Assembly: GCA_028697695.1 (NCBI GenBank)
Contig: JAQVEI010000003.1
Coordinates: forward strand, 1-22,183
Reading direction: 5' to 3'
Length of the DNA: 22,183 nucleotides
DNA from: Lentimicrobiaceae bacterium
GTDB lineage: Bacteria > Bacteroidota > Bacteroidia > Bacteroidales > Lentimicrobiaceae
The notes beneath the pieces were generated by a model. It was not told where the DNA came from. It did not search any database and saw only the letters and a program-made list of their open reading frames with translations. Below are positions 14,371-22,183 of the stretch, piece after piece. The number at the start of each line of letters is the position of its first letter. Position 1 is the first letter of the stretch. A program made the translations under genes and the position numbers.

Positions 14371-15699
14371 ATGACCCTGAAAAAATTAAACCTTGCCCTG
14401 CTCTCAATGACGGTGGCTGTAATGTTGTTTTCCTGTTCGAAACATCCGGGATTTAAGAAGACTTCTGATGGCTTGTATTACAAGTTTCATGTTAAAAGTG
14501 ATGATACAACCACGCTGAAACGCGGAATGATTCTGGAAATACTGATTAGCTATTCAATTAACGACTCCGTTTTATTTAATTCCGCAGAAATTCCTGACAA
14601 ATTTCTCATTCCATTGGATTCCTCTGCCTATAAAGGCGATCTGTATGATGCATTGGCGATGATGGTGCCTGGTGACAGTGCCACATTTATTAGTAGTGCA
14701 GATTCATTTTTCATTAAAACACTTCGAATGCCGGAAGTACCGGACTCTGCATTTGTAAACAAGGATGTTGTTTTCAATATAAAGATGATATCAGCGATGA
14801 CCCGTGAGCAAATGGATGCACAGCGTCAGAAAGAGCTTGCAGAAATAAAGCTGCAGGATCAATCAGCATTTGATGAGTTTTTAAACAGAAAGAATATCAA
14901 CACCCAGCCTTTAGAATCAGGGGTGTATTACATAGAAGAGATAAAAGGTTCAGCAAATAAGCCCAAACCCGGTGACATGGCAACGATTCACTTTATCGTT
15001 TCCACCGTTGGAGGCGATACGCTGTATTCGAGCTACGCCCAGCAGCGTCCTATGACCTGGGAAGTGGGCAAAATATTTGATAACCAAGGTGCTACAGAAG
15101 CACTAAACCTGATGTCCAAAGGCACAAAAGCTATGGTGATAGTGCCATCAGAACTTGCTTTCGGCGAACAGGGCCGAGGACAAATGATTGCTCCGCACAC
15201 CAGCCTTGTTTATGAATTTGAAATGGTAGGTGTTCAATCCAAGGCTGCCTATGAAGCTGAACAGGAAGCCATTAGAAAAAAGGCCGATGATGAAAAAAAC
15301 AAGGCCATGTTGGGTGAAACCAAAGAAAGAGATTCCTATCTGCAGAAGCATAATATTACAGTTAAACCCACTGCCAGTGGGCTCTACTATATTGAAAAAC
15401 AAGCAGGTACCGGAAAAAAGGCTGGTAGTGGTAAAACCGTTAAAGTACATTATACCGGAACCTTGCTCAATGGCCAAAAATTTGACTCTTCCTATGATCG
15501 CAATGAACCGATAGAATTTGTGTTGGGACAAGGTCAGGTTATTGCCGGTTGGGATGAAGGTATTGCCATGATGAAGGAAGGTGGAAAGGCTACACTTATT
15601 ATCCCTTCAAAAATAGCTTATGGCCCTCAGGGACGCATGCCAACCATTCCACCCTATTCTACCCTTGTTTTTGATGTAGAACTCATTGAAGTTAAATAA
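14371..15699 (+). CDS. Lipoprotein with three FKBP-type PPIase domains
   Basis: Predicted envelope lipoprotein of 442 residues; the signal ends in LFSC (Cys22). Three FKBP-like units follow, each after SGLYY/SGVYY-type strands: domain 1 (about 34-142), domain 2 (about 184-288) and domain 3 (about 337-442). Charged helical linkers at 143-175 and 289-325 separate them. Only domain 3 has a full active-site set: Tyr361, FDSSYDR (Phe371, Asp372, Arg377), VIAGW (Trp394) and AYG (Tyr417). Domain 2 has LYSS in place of FDSS and no Trp; domain 1 is strongly degenerate. The probable role is periplasmic chaperone/proline isomerase, with domains 1-2 binding clients. It lies 31 bp after gldI and is closed by a strong terminator. 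Confidence 0.88.
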   Translation: MTLKKLNLALLSMTVAVMLFSCSKHPGFKKTSDGLYYKFHVKSDDTTTLKRGMILEILISYSINDSVLFNSAEIPDKFLIPLDSSAYKGDLYDALAMMVPGDSATFISSADSFFIKTLRMPEVPDSAFVNKDVVFNIKMISAMTREQMDAQRQKELAEIKLQDQSAFDEFLNRKNINTQPLESGVYYIEEIKGSANKPKPGDMATIHFIVSTVGGDTLYSSYAQQRPMTWEVGKIFDNQGATEALNLMSKGTKAMVIVPSELAFGEQGRGQMIAPHTSLVYEFEMVGVQSKAAYEAEQEAIRKKADDEKNKAMLGETKERDSYLQKHNITVKPTASGLYYIEKQAGTGKKAGSGKTVKVHYTGTLLNGQKFDSSYDRNEPIEFVLGQGQVIAGWDEGIAMMKEGGKATLIIPSKIAYGPQGRMPTIPPYSTLVFDVELIEVK

Positions 15700-15713
15700 T
15701 AGAGCCTGACTCT

Positions 15714-15760
15714 AAAAAATAAGGCTGCCTCAAATTAATTTTGAAGCAGCCTTATTTTTT
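15714..15760. terminator. Bidirectional intrinsic terminator
   Basis: A near-perfect inverted repeat: arms of 21 nt with one mismatch (AAGGCTGCCTCAAA against TTTGAAGCAGCCTT, plus flanking A7/T7) and a 5-nt loop. An A tract on the left and a T tract on the right make it work in both directions. It lies between the convergent FKBP lipoprotein gene and cysQ. Confidence 0.9.
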
Positions 15761-15818
15761 ATGGTTATCGAGTGGGAGGTATCCTTTGGTTTTGCAAAGT
15801 TATGGACCCAATTTTGAT

Positions 15819-16679
15819 TTAAAGGTCTTTTAGAAGTTCAACTGAAATAAACCGGGAATCAAATGCCACAAAATCAGGATTCCGGAGCTCTTCCCGATGA
15901 TAAGCCAGTCGTTTTTTGTCTGACAATGAGATCACTGCCATACCGGCTCCTTCGGCAATGGCTTGTCCTGCAGCAGTATCCCAGAGCATAGTGGGAGAAA
16001 ATCGCGGGTAAAGTTGTACCATACCTTCTGCCATCCGACAAAATTTAATTGAACTGCCAACATTCAGTGTTTTAATGGAACCAAAATGCTTCTCTATCTG
16101 CTTTAGCCATACTCCTGTTTTTTCTGATACGTGTGATCGGCTTAACATCAGCCATATATCCTTGGTATTCCGGGGTACAGGCAGTCGGGTGGCTGCAATT
16201 TTCCACTCCTCAAAGCCGTTTATTTTTACAAGCGGTTTCTCATCTTCAAGTATCATACGGTAGGAACCTGTTTGTTGACTACCGAAGTAAAGCTCACGGG
16301 AAACGGGAATATAAATCACGCCGAATATTGGAAAATCTTTCTCCATTAAGGCAATGTTCACCGTAAATTCACCATTGCGCTTAACAAACTCTTTTGTACC
16401 ATCCAAAGGATCAATCAGCCAGTACCTATTCCAGCTTTTCCTTTGCTCCCATGACGGGATATTTCCTTCTTCACTTAACAGTGGAAGCCCACAACCGGCA
16501 AGCTTGTTTTTAATACAATTGTGGGAAGCCAAATCAGCCTCTGTTAAAGGACTTTGGTCTTCCTTGTACCGCACCTGAAAGTCTCTGTTGTATATGGAAG
16601 CAATGGCTGCCCCTGCCTCTAAGGCTGCGTTTATGGCGATCGTATATAATGTATTCAGGGGATGAAGCGAATCATTCAT
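15819..16679 (-). CDS. cysQ: 3'(2'),5'-bisphosphate nucleotidase CysQ
   Basis: Inositol-monophosphatase-fold, Mg-dependent phosphatase that converts 3'-phosphoadenosine 5'-phosphate to AMP, supporting sulfate assimilation. The 286 residues include TEAD (46-49), the metal-binding LLSEEG (68-72), WLIDPLDGTKEFVKRNGEF (87-105; Asp90, Asp93), where KEFVKRNGEF marks the CysQ subgroup, and WDTAAGQAIAEGAG near 234-247. The start is ATG at 16679. It follows uvrB after 107 bp, so it may have its own promoter, though no TAnnTTTG is visible there. No sulfate-assimilation gene is nearby. With nrnA this is the second potential pAp-hydrolysing enzyme in the window. Confidence 0.93.
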   Translation of the reverse strand: MNDSLHPLNTLYTIAINAALEAGAAIASIYNRDFQVRYKEDQSPLTEADLASHNCIKNKLAGCGLPLLSEEGNIPSWEQRKSWNRYWLIDPLDGTKEFVKRNGEFTVNIALMEKDFPIFGVIYIPVSRELYFGSQQTGSYRMILEDEKPLVKINGFEEWKIAATRLPVPRNTKDIWLMLSRSHVSEKTGVWLKQIEKHFGSIKTLNVGSSIKFCRMAEGMVQLYPRFSPTMLWDTAAGQAIAEGAGMAVISLSDKKRLAYHREELRNPDFVAFDSRFISVELLKDL

Positions 16680-16786
16680 GTCGTTTATTTATTTTTGTTG
16701 CAATTGAGCTTCTGCCAAACAGAATTGTCTTCTGATGTCACTTACCAATTACAGCTTAGCATTGAACAGGAAAGCTATATTAGATT

Positions 16787-18808
16787 TTACTTCTCGTTAT
16801 TATACAGTTCCTGAAGAGCGTACATTTCATCGCGCAATGCGGCAGCTTCAATAAAGTTAAGTTCTTTTGCAGCTTTTTCCATAGCTTTCCTGGTTTGCTG
16901 TATACTTTTCTGCAATTGCTCCTTACTCATGTATTTTACTACGGGATCGGCTGCCATAGCAGGCGTATCAGTTCCGATGTATGCTTTTTTCCCACTGTTT
17001 TGATCTACTATTGAGGATTGGCCCATGATGGCGTGCAGTGATTTAACAATCTGCGTTGGCGTTATATTGTGCTTTTCATTGTAGTGCACTTGTTTTTCTC
17101 GTCTTCGGTTGGTTTCGTCTATGGTGCGCTGCATTGAATCAGTAATTTTATCTGCGTACATAACCACTTTACTGTTGATGTTGCGTGCGGCCCGGCCTGC
17201 TGTTTGTGTCAGTGATCGTTCCGAGCGCAAAAAGCCTTCCTTGTCAGCATCCAGAATAGCTACCAACGATACTTCGGGCAAGTCCAGTCCCTCGCGAAGC
17301 AGATTCACACCTACAAGTACATCAAACATTGCCATCCTTAAGTCTCTTAAAATCTCCACCCTTTCGAGTGTATCCACATCGGAGTGTATGTATCGGGAGC
17401 TGATATCCAGGCGGGTTAGATATTTGGTAAGTTCTTCGGCCATTCGTTTGGTAAGGGTGGTTACCAGGGTGCGGCCGCCATTTTTAACCGTCTTACTTAT
17501 CTCGTCAAGCAAATCATCCACCTGATTGCCGGCCGGACGAACTTCAATTGGCGGATCAATCAGCCCGGTAGGGCGGATAAGCTGTTCTACCACTATGCCT
17601 TCGGACTTTTGAAGCTCAAAATCAGCGGGTGTCGCGCTTACATAAATGGTTTGGCCCGTCAGGCCTTCAAACTCATCAAACTTTAGTGGTCGGTTATCCA
17701 TGGCTGACGGGAGCCGGAATCCATATTCCACCAATGTTTGCTTACGCGACCTGTCACCACCATACATGGCTCTGATCTGTGACACAGTAACATGGCTTTC
17801 ATCTATGACGGTTAAATAATCATCCGGAAAATAATCCAGCAGACAGAAAGGCCGCGACCCTATTTCTCTGCCATCAAAATAACGTGAATAATTTTCAATA
17901 CCGGAGCAATAGCCCAGTTCACGCATCATTTCAATGTCATAAGACACTCTGTCTTCAAGTCTTTTGGCTTCCAGATGCCGCCCCAATTGCTTAAAATATT
18001 CGGTTTGCTGAACCATATCATCCTGTATCTCATCCAGGGCCGACTTCATTTTATCTTTTGAGGTAACAAAAATGTTTGCTGGATAAATGTTGATGCTTTC
18101 CAGCTTTTCAATCACGTGTCCACCTATAGGATGAATGGTTTCAATACTTTCCAGTTCTTCGTCCCAAAATATAAGCCTAACGGCAAAGTCACTGTATGCG
18201 GGGAAAATGTCGATGGTATCACCTTTTACGCGAAAATTGCCGCGGGTAAAGTCAACATCGGTCCGGCTATAAAGTCCCTCTACAAACGACCACAACAGCT
18301 TATTCCGCGAAACTCTGTCACCCACCCTGAGTGAAATAATATTACTGGCAAAATCCGCAGGATTTCCAATTCCATAAATGCAGGAAACCGACGAGACCAC
18401 GATGATATCGCGTCGCCCGCTAAGCAAAGAAGAGGTCGTACTAAGTCTTAATTTTTCAATTTCTTCATTTATTGACAAATCCTTTTCTATGTAGGTATTT
18501 GTGGTTGGGATAAATGCTTCGGGCTGATAATAATCATAATACGATACAAAATATTCTACGGCATTTTCGGGGAAAAATTGCTTGAATTCGCCATACAATT
18601 GAGCAGCAAGAGTTTTATTGTGGCTAAGTATCAGTGTGGGACGATTTACCCGCGCAATTACATTGGCAATGGTGAAGGTTTTGCCTGAACCTGTAACCCC
18701 AAGCAATACCTGCGTGGGGTCTCCACGTTTAAGCCCTTCTTCCAATTGCTGAATGGCCTCAGGTTGATCACCCGTGGGTTGAAATTCAGAAGTAAGTTTG
18801 AAATCCAT
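16787..18808 (-). CDS. uvrB: Excinuclease ABC subunit UvrB
   Basis: Damage-verification helicase of nucleotide excision repair; it takes DNA from UvrA and recruits UvrC. The 673 residues match the family. Seen are Walker A GVTGSGKT (37-44), the beta-hairpin start SYYDYYQPEAFIPTTNTYIE (89-108) with its tyrosines, DESHVTVSQIRAMYGGDRSRK, helicase motifs LLREGLDLPEVSLVAILDADKEGF and QTAGRAARN, and a C-terminal UVR domain (about 633-667) for UvrC/UvrA contact. The start is ATG at 18808. A -7 element ends 7 bp before the ATG, so the message may have almost no leader. It lies 49 bp downstream of the EEP gene pair. uvrA is not in the window. Confidence 0.98.
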   Translation of the reverse strand: MDFKLTSEFQPTGDQPEAIQQLEEGLKRGDPTQVLLGVTGSGKTFTIANVIARVNRPTLILSHNKTLAAQLYGEFKQFFPENAVEYFVSYYDYYQPEAFIPTTNTYIEKDLSINEEIEKLRLSTTSSLLSGRRDIIVVSSVSCIYGIGNPADFASNIISLRVGDRVSRNKLLWSFVEGLYSRTDVDFTRGNFRVKGDTIDIFPAYSDFAVRLIFWDEELESIETIHPIGGHVIEKLESINIYPANIFVTSKDKMKSALDEIQDDMVQQTEYFKQLGRHLEAKRLEDRVSYDIEMMRELGYCSGIENYSRYFDGREIGSRPFCLLDYFPDDYLTVIDESHVTVSQIRAMYGGDRSRKQTLVEYGFRLPSAMDNRPLKFDEFEGLTGQTIYVSATPADFELQKSEGIVVEQLIRPTGLIDPPIEVRPAGNQVDDLLDEISKTVKNGGRTLVTTLTKRMAEELTKYLTRLDISSRYIHSDVDTLERVEILRDLRMAMFDVLVGVNLLREGLDLPEVSLVAILDADKEGFLRSERSLTQTAGRAARNINSKVVMYADKITDSMQRTIDETNRRREKQVHYNEKHNITPTQIVKSLHAIMGQSSIVDQNSGKKAYIGTDTPAMAADPVVKYMSKEQLQKSIQQTRKAMEKAAKELNFIEAAALRDEMYALQELYNNEK

Positions 18809-18815
18809 AACTATA

Positions 18816-18823
18816 CAAAGATA
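18816..18823 (-). promoter_or_regulatory. Putative uvrB promoter -7 element
   Basis: The minus strand reads TATCTTTG, an exact TAnnTTTG, ending 7 bp before the uvrB ATG. A start point at the usual distance would leave a leader of only a few nucleotides. No -33 TTG lies at normal spacing, and no LexA-like box was recognised. Confidence 0.38.
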
Positions 18824-18857
18824 AACAGTTATTGTGAAGTTGAATCAGCGAAAACAA

Positions 18858-19907
18858 TCAATCAGATAGATCAAAGCTTATGCCAACCGGGTTATGATCG
18901 GAATATGCTGAAAATATTTGATCATAATGCCGGGTGTGAATGTGGGATGACACAAAAATATGATCAATTTTTAAAGGAAAGGTACTCTCCAGATAAGTTT
19001 TGCGCCAGCCCCAACCCCTGAGAAAGGTGGCATCATTGAGTATACTGTTTATTTGATGAAATGCATAGGAAGCCGGTGTGTCGTTAAAGTCGCCGGCAAG
19101 CAAAACAGGATATGGACTTTCATCAATAAGCGCCCTTAGTGCTTCAACTTCATGGGATCGTTGTTTAAAAGCATTTCTTAACTTGCGAAAAGTACGTATT
19201 ATTTTCCGAATGTTTGAACGATGCACGGTTTTACCAATGGAGGGCTGAAGTAATTCACGCTCGGTGGTCAGCATTAGGGAGCGCAGATGTACATTGATTA
19301 CTTTAATGGTTTGTCCCGGAAAGTCAACATCGGCATATACGGCAAAGACTTCCCCGTTAAAGCTGAGTTTTCCGCCCGAGTGTAAAGGGAAAGTCGAAAA
19401 GATGATCTGGCTGTTCGAATGGGGTCGTGGAAAACGATAAAGATACTGATGAAGTGTGGAAGAATTTGATCTGATTTTTTTGAATTCAAATTCCTGAAAA
19501 AAAAGAAGATCGGGCAAATTGGCCGGCAAAGCACTCAAAATAAGGTCACTGTCTTCCGATTGATCGACATTTCCCGGTATATTTAGTCCCCTTACATTGT
19601 AACTTATCATACTGTATTTACCATGTTTCTTACCGGATTTTAAAGGCAGAGCATAGTGGCGGAGCATGGTAGGAATACCCAGCAATAAAAAGAAGAATAA
19701 TACCCAAAACCATTTTCTTCTTTTCAGATTCAGCAAGGTATTGATAAACTGTAACGCAAACATAACAGGGAAACCCAGGCCTGCAAACGCAAACAGGTAA
19801 CACCTGGACGGGTTAACATGACCGGCGGAAAGCGACATCAGGTAAACGACAAATACAGATATTGAGGTCAAGCAGGTTAAGTATTGCCATTTCACAATTT
19901 GTTTCAT
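18858..19907 (-). CDS. Membrane-anchored endonuclease/exonuclease/phosphatase (EEP) protein, copy 1
   Basis: A 349-residue protein with about three N-terminal transmembrane helices (about 9-27, 36-58 and 66-82), then an EEP domain from residue 97. All core residues are present: Asn104 (SYNVRG), Glu139 (FFQEF), His207 (NVHL), Asp273/Asn275 (AGDFNDTPAS), Asp315/His316 (KIDHIF) and Asp337/His338 (YSDHNP). The family cuts phosphodiester or phosphate-ester bonds in nucleic acids, phosphoinositides or sphingomyelin; the substrate here is unknown. The catalytic domain's side of the membrane is not certain. The ATG overlaps the TGA of the paralogue upstream (ATGA), so the two are likely co-translated. 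uvrB follows after 49 bp. Confidence 0.88.
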   Translation of the reverse strand: MKQIVKWQYLTCLTSISVFVVYLMSLSAGHVNPSRCYLFAFAGLGFPVMFALQFINTLLNLKRRKWFWVLFFFLLLGIPTMLRHYALPLKSGKKHGKYSMISYNVRGLNIPGNVDQSEDSDLILSALPANLPDLLFFQEFEFKKIRSNSSTLHQYLYRFPRPHSNSQIIFSTFPLHSGGKLSFNGEVFAVYADVDFPGQTIKVINVHLRSLMLTTERELLQPSIGKTVHRSNIRKIIRTFRKLRNAFKQRSHEVEALRALIDESPYPVLLAGDFNDTPASYAFHQINSILNDATFLRGWGWRKTYLESTFPLKIDHIFVSSHIHTRHYDQIFSAYSDHNPVGISFDLSD

Positions 19908-21058
19908 GGCTTTTTTAAAGATTCATAAACCAACGTTGTTTCAATGGGATAATGATCTGACCAGGCTTTTTTTAAACGATTAAAACTCAGGGCGGTAAAG
20001 TATTTATCCTGATACAATAAATAATCAATGCGAAAATAAGGAAGCAGCTTCCCTGCATAGGTCTGGCTTAGACCGTTACCGGCTTTTCTATAAGCATCGG
20101 TAAGGTTGCCCGAAATTTGATGATAGGCATAAGATGCAGGTGTATCGTTGAAATCGCCGCAAACGATAACAGGGTAGGGGGAGCCGGCAATTTTCTCCTT
20201 CACTGCCCGCGCCTGGGACGCCCGGCGGATAAAAGCAGCTTGCAATTTACGTATTATCATTTTGGAACGCTCTGAAAATATTTCAGAATCATCCTGCCGG
20301 CTTTTAAGCTCAGATACAAACAAATAATCTTCTTCGCTTAGCTGTATGGATTCAAGGTGAAGATTGAACAAGCGGAGCGTATCGCCATTTTTTACAATAT
20401 CCGTAAAAATGCAGGTATTAAATACATTTCCTTTAAATTGTATGTTCCCTGCATTTACTATCGGCCAGCGGCTGAATGTTGCTATACCGTAAGGCCTTTG
20501 CTTGCCTTTATGACTGGTGTAGGCAATGTATTGGTACTTAAGCCCGCTGTATTCCCGTATTGAATCTGCAATCATTACAACGCCCTTCTTTCCGGCGTGG
20601 AACTCCTGAATACACAATAAATCGGGCTGAGCGGCACGAATGTACTGAAAAATGCTATCTGTCAACGGAGATACATGACCCTGTTTCCAGTTGTACAAAT
20701 CAAACAACCTGACATTGTATGACAAAACATTAAGGTTTGATTCAGTCTTTATCGCACGGGCAGAGGATGAGTTGAACTGAACAAAATTACCCAGACGCCC
20801 CCACAATAGCAAGGTGGTGATTAATGGCAACAGCATAAGTTTGGGCTGTACGAGTAACAAAATCGGCAACATAAAAATATTGAGCATGGCCAGCCAGGGA
20901 AAAATAAGGCCGGCAAAAGCAAAAGGCCAGCAAGTGTCCGGGGAAATATAGGCAGCCAAATAGCCAAAGAGCAGAAGCATTAAGATAAACCCATGCAGTA
21001 GCAAAAACAAACGGGATATGAATCTGAACCTTTTGGGTTTACGTGACTGTGCAGACAT
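19904..21058 (-). CDS. Membrane-anchored EEP-family protein, copy 2
   Basis: A 384-residue paralogue of the adjacent EEP gene with the same plan: hydrophobic helices at about 15-38, 44-70 and 73-89, then an EEP domain from residue 108. Core residues are Asn115 (SYNVRLFD), Glu152 (CIQEF), His234 (NLHLES), Asp302/Asn304 (CGDFNDTPASY), Asp345 (RIDYLL) and Asp368/His369 (WSDHYP). Both copies share SPYPV...GDFNDTPASYA(F/Y)HQI, which points to tandem duplication followed by clear divergence. Copy 2 has Tyr where copy 1 has His after the RID/KID Asp. It lies 19 bp after the rhomboid gene. Localisation in the inner membrane is inferred; the substrate is unknown. Confidence 0.88.
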   Translation of the reverse strand: MSAQSRKPKRFRFISRLFLLLHGFILMLLLFGYLAAYISPDTCWPFAFAGLIFPWLAMLNIFMLPILLLVQPKLMLLPLITTLLLWGRLGNFVQFNSSSARAIKTESNLNVLSYNVRLFDLYNWKQGHVSPLTDSIFQYIRAAQPDLLCIQEFHAGKKGVVMIADSIREYSGLKYQYIAYTSHKGKQRPYGIATFSRWPIVNAGNIQFKGNVFNTCIFTDIVKNGDTLRLFNLHLESIQLSEEDYLFVSELKSRQDDSEIFSERSKMIIRKLQAAFIRRASQARAVKEKIAGSPYPVIVCGDFNDTPASYAYHQISGNLTDAYRKAGNGLSQTYAGKLLPYFRIDYLLYQDKYFTALSFNRLKKAWSDHYPIETTLVYESLKKP

Positions 21059-21077
21059 ATTCAGACCGGTGAGGCTT

Positions 21078-22004
21078 TTATTTTTTACTGTTTGAAAACA
21101 ACAACTCCTTCTCTTCAGCGGTTAAGCTATCATATCCTGAGCGTGAGATCTTGTCGAGAATATGATCAATTTTCTTTTGTTTTTCAGCTTTCGCAATATT
21201 ATATTCTTCATCAGTAAAAGGCCGACCCGGTTGCCGGTATACTTTAAATTTTCGGAGAGATTTACGTGCATTCAGTTTAGGCAAACGAAAGTTCAACCCA
21301 TTAAATATTTTCGTTATATCATATTTGGGCAGCATACTTACCCAAAGGTATCCCCACAAAGCGCCTCCCAGATGAGCCAGGTGGCCTCCCGCGTTTGGCG
21401 AGTTGATCATAAACACGTCCATGACTATGGAAAAAATAGCAATATATTTTATTTTTACCGACCCCAGCAGAAACAGATGTATGGTATAATTGGGCACATA
21501 AAATGAGATGGCAACTACGATGGCAAGCACCGAAGCTGATGCACCCAAAGCAAGAGCTGTTCCACGAATATGGGCGAAGGCGGGAAAAATATTAAACGCG
21601 AGCATAAAAAGCAGTCCACCCGCAATACCACCTAGCAGGTAGGTTCCAAGTAATTGTTTTTGGGATAAATATTGAACAAATATTGACCCAAACCACCACA
21701 GCCACAGCATATTGAAAAGTATATGCAAAAAGTTCAGATGCAGAAACATGTACGTTATCAGGGTCCATGGTTTGGCAAGTAAACCTGCGAAGGATGCGGG
21801 CAAAGCAAAGTTTTGCATTATCCACCCTCGCATACCACCGGCAGTATCAGTTAGCTGCCCGGGTGTTTCAAATAAAAATGCAATGCTTTGAACAAGAGCA
21901 AACAATAACCACACACCCACATTCACCAGTATAAGCCGGGGGAGTGCGTCATTGCGGCTAAAAAATATTTTTATCCTCTCCAGAGGTGATACTGTTTGAA
22001 ACAT
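21078..22004 (-). CDS. Rhomboid-family intramembrane serine protease with C-terminal extension
   Basis: Inner-membrane serine protease of 308 residues that cleaves transmembrane segments. It has about six helices in residues 22-225. Conserved features are HLNFLHILFNMLWLWWFG (89-106), the nucleophile motif GASAS (Ser156 in G154-A-S-A) and the catalytic His in LAHLGGALWG (His211). The cytoplasmic tail (about 230-308) contains FTDEEYNIAKAEKQKKIDHI and SLTAEEKELLF, a conserved extension I associate with Bacteroidota rhomboids (DUF6576-like). The start is ATG at 22004, 4 bp after the stop of another rhomboid gene. The substrate is unknown. Confidence 0.93.
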   Translation of the reverse strand: MFQTVSPLERIKIFFSRNDALPRLILVNVGVWLLFALVQSIAFLFETPGQLTDTAGGMRGWIMQNFALPASFAGLLAKPWTLITYMFLHLNFLHILFNMLWLWWFGSIFVQYLSQKQLLGTYLLGGIAGGLLFMLAFNIFPAFAHIRGTALALGASASVLAIVVAISFYVPNYTIHLFLLGSVKIKYIAIFSIVMDVFMINSPNAGGHLAHLGGALWGYLWVSMLPKYDITKIFNGLNFRLPKLNARKSLRKFKVYRQPGRPFTDEEYNIAKAEKQKKIDHILDKISRSGYDSLTAEEKELLFSNSKK

Positions 22005-22008
22005 AAGA

Positions 22009-22183
22009 TTATTCCCAGTAATTGTAACGCTTTATTTTCCGGTTCCAGTATTTTATGAGGAAAAAACCAAAAATCATTCCACCCAGATGCGCAAAATGCG
22101 CCACATTGTCTCCGGCTGAATTCTGGATACCGAAATAAAGTTCCATAGCCCCATACCCAATAACAAACCATTTTGCCTTTATG
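22009..22183 (-). CDS. Second rhomboid-family protease (C-terminal fragment in window)
   Basis: Only the last 57 codons are present; the rest lies right of the window. The fragment includes GDNVAHFAHLGGMIFGFFL, the final rhomboid helix with catalytic His in AHLGG, and a short basic tail (KYWNRKIKRYNYWE). It lacks the long extension of its neighbour. Its TAA lies 4 bp before the next rhomboid ATG, so the pair is co-transcribed. In Bacteroidota genomes I recall such rhomboid pairs near mutL, which may lie upstream. Confidence 0.87.
   Translation of the reverse strand, partial: IKAKWFVIGYGAMELYFGIQNSAGDNVAHFAHLGGMIFGFFLIKYWNRKIKRYNYWE

Noticed and set aside
16680..16786. Hairpin CAGAA-GACAA-TTCTG after uvrB as a terminator
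   Set aside because: A 5-bp stem followed by only three T is too weak to call.
1..22183. Mobile element, defence island, CRISPR array or biosynthetic cluster
   Set aside because: No transposase, integrase, direct-repeat array, toxin-antitoxin pair or biosynthetic enzymes were found. Nearly all genes are conserved core families.

Overview
The window looks like a chromosomal segment of a gliding-type Bacteroidota, probably order Cytophagales. Four things point there: a GldI-type lipoprotein PPIase, a subtilisin ending in a type IX secretion (T9SS) sorting domain, start sites without Shine-Dalgarno sequences, and several gene-proximal copies of the Bacteroidota -7 promoter element TAnnTTTG. It is mostly conserved housekeeping sequence. 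I saw no IS element, CRISPR array, tRNA, rRNA, prophage or recognisable defence cassette.

Layout. (a) 1-3530, minus strand: YigZ/IMPACT protein, dnaA, a low-molecular-weight protein-tyrosine phosphatase and a PLP-dependent threonine/serine dehydratase that runs off the left edge; the last two overlap by ATGA. A DnaA-box-like site lies next to the putative dnaA promoter. (b) 3768-4679, plus: an EamA-type transporter whose stop codon overlaps that of the convergent HIT gene. (c) 4676-8005, minus: a tight four-gene operon of an unrecognised protein, a second EamA-like transporter, a protein resembling HhH DNA glycosylases with a C-terminal Cys cluster, and a HIT hydrolase. This is the least characterised block. 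(d) 8114-10753, plus: prmC, then a secreted S8 protease with T9SS tail, followed by an intrinsic terminator. (e) 10754-11611: an 858-bp AT-rich non-coding stretch with repeated TACAAATGTA-like sites and palindromes, leading into a small XRE-type regulator (11612-12217) with a long charged linker. (f) ndk on minus, then the plus operon nrnA-gldI-triple FKBP lipoprotein, closed by a near-perfect bidirectional terminator. (g) 15819-22183, minus: cysQ, uvrB, two membrane-anchored endonuclease/exonuclease/phosphatase (EEP) paralogues, and two rhomboid proteases, the second cut by the right edge.

How the genes fit together: replication initiation (dnaA) and excision repair (uvrB); translation termination (prmC); envelope protein folding and gliding (gldI, FKBP lipoprotein); secretion and proteolysis (T9SS protease, rhomboids); nucleotide turnover (ndk, nrnA, cysQ, HIT). 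nrnA and cysQ both belong to families that hydrolyse 3'-phosphoadenosine 5'-phosphate.

No clearly new system is evident. The best leads are the HhH-like Cys-cluster protein with its operon partners, the repeat-rich non-coding region before the XRE regulator, and a possible orphan promoter-terminator pair near 15.8 kb. Several starts were revised from the longest reading frame: the phosphatase, HIT, prmC and the S8 protease to internal ATGs. nrnA appears to use TTG and the 7052-8005 gene GTG.
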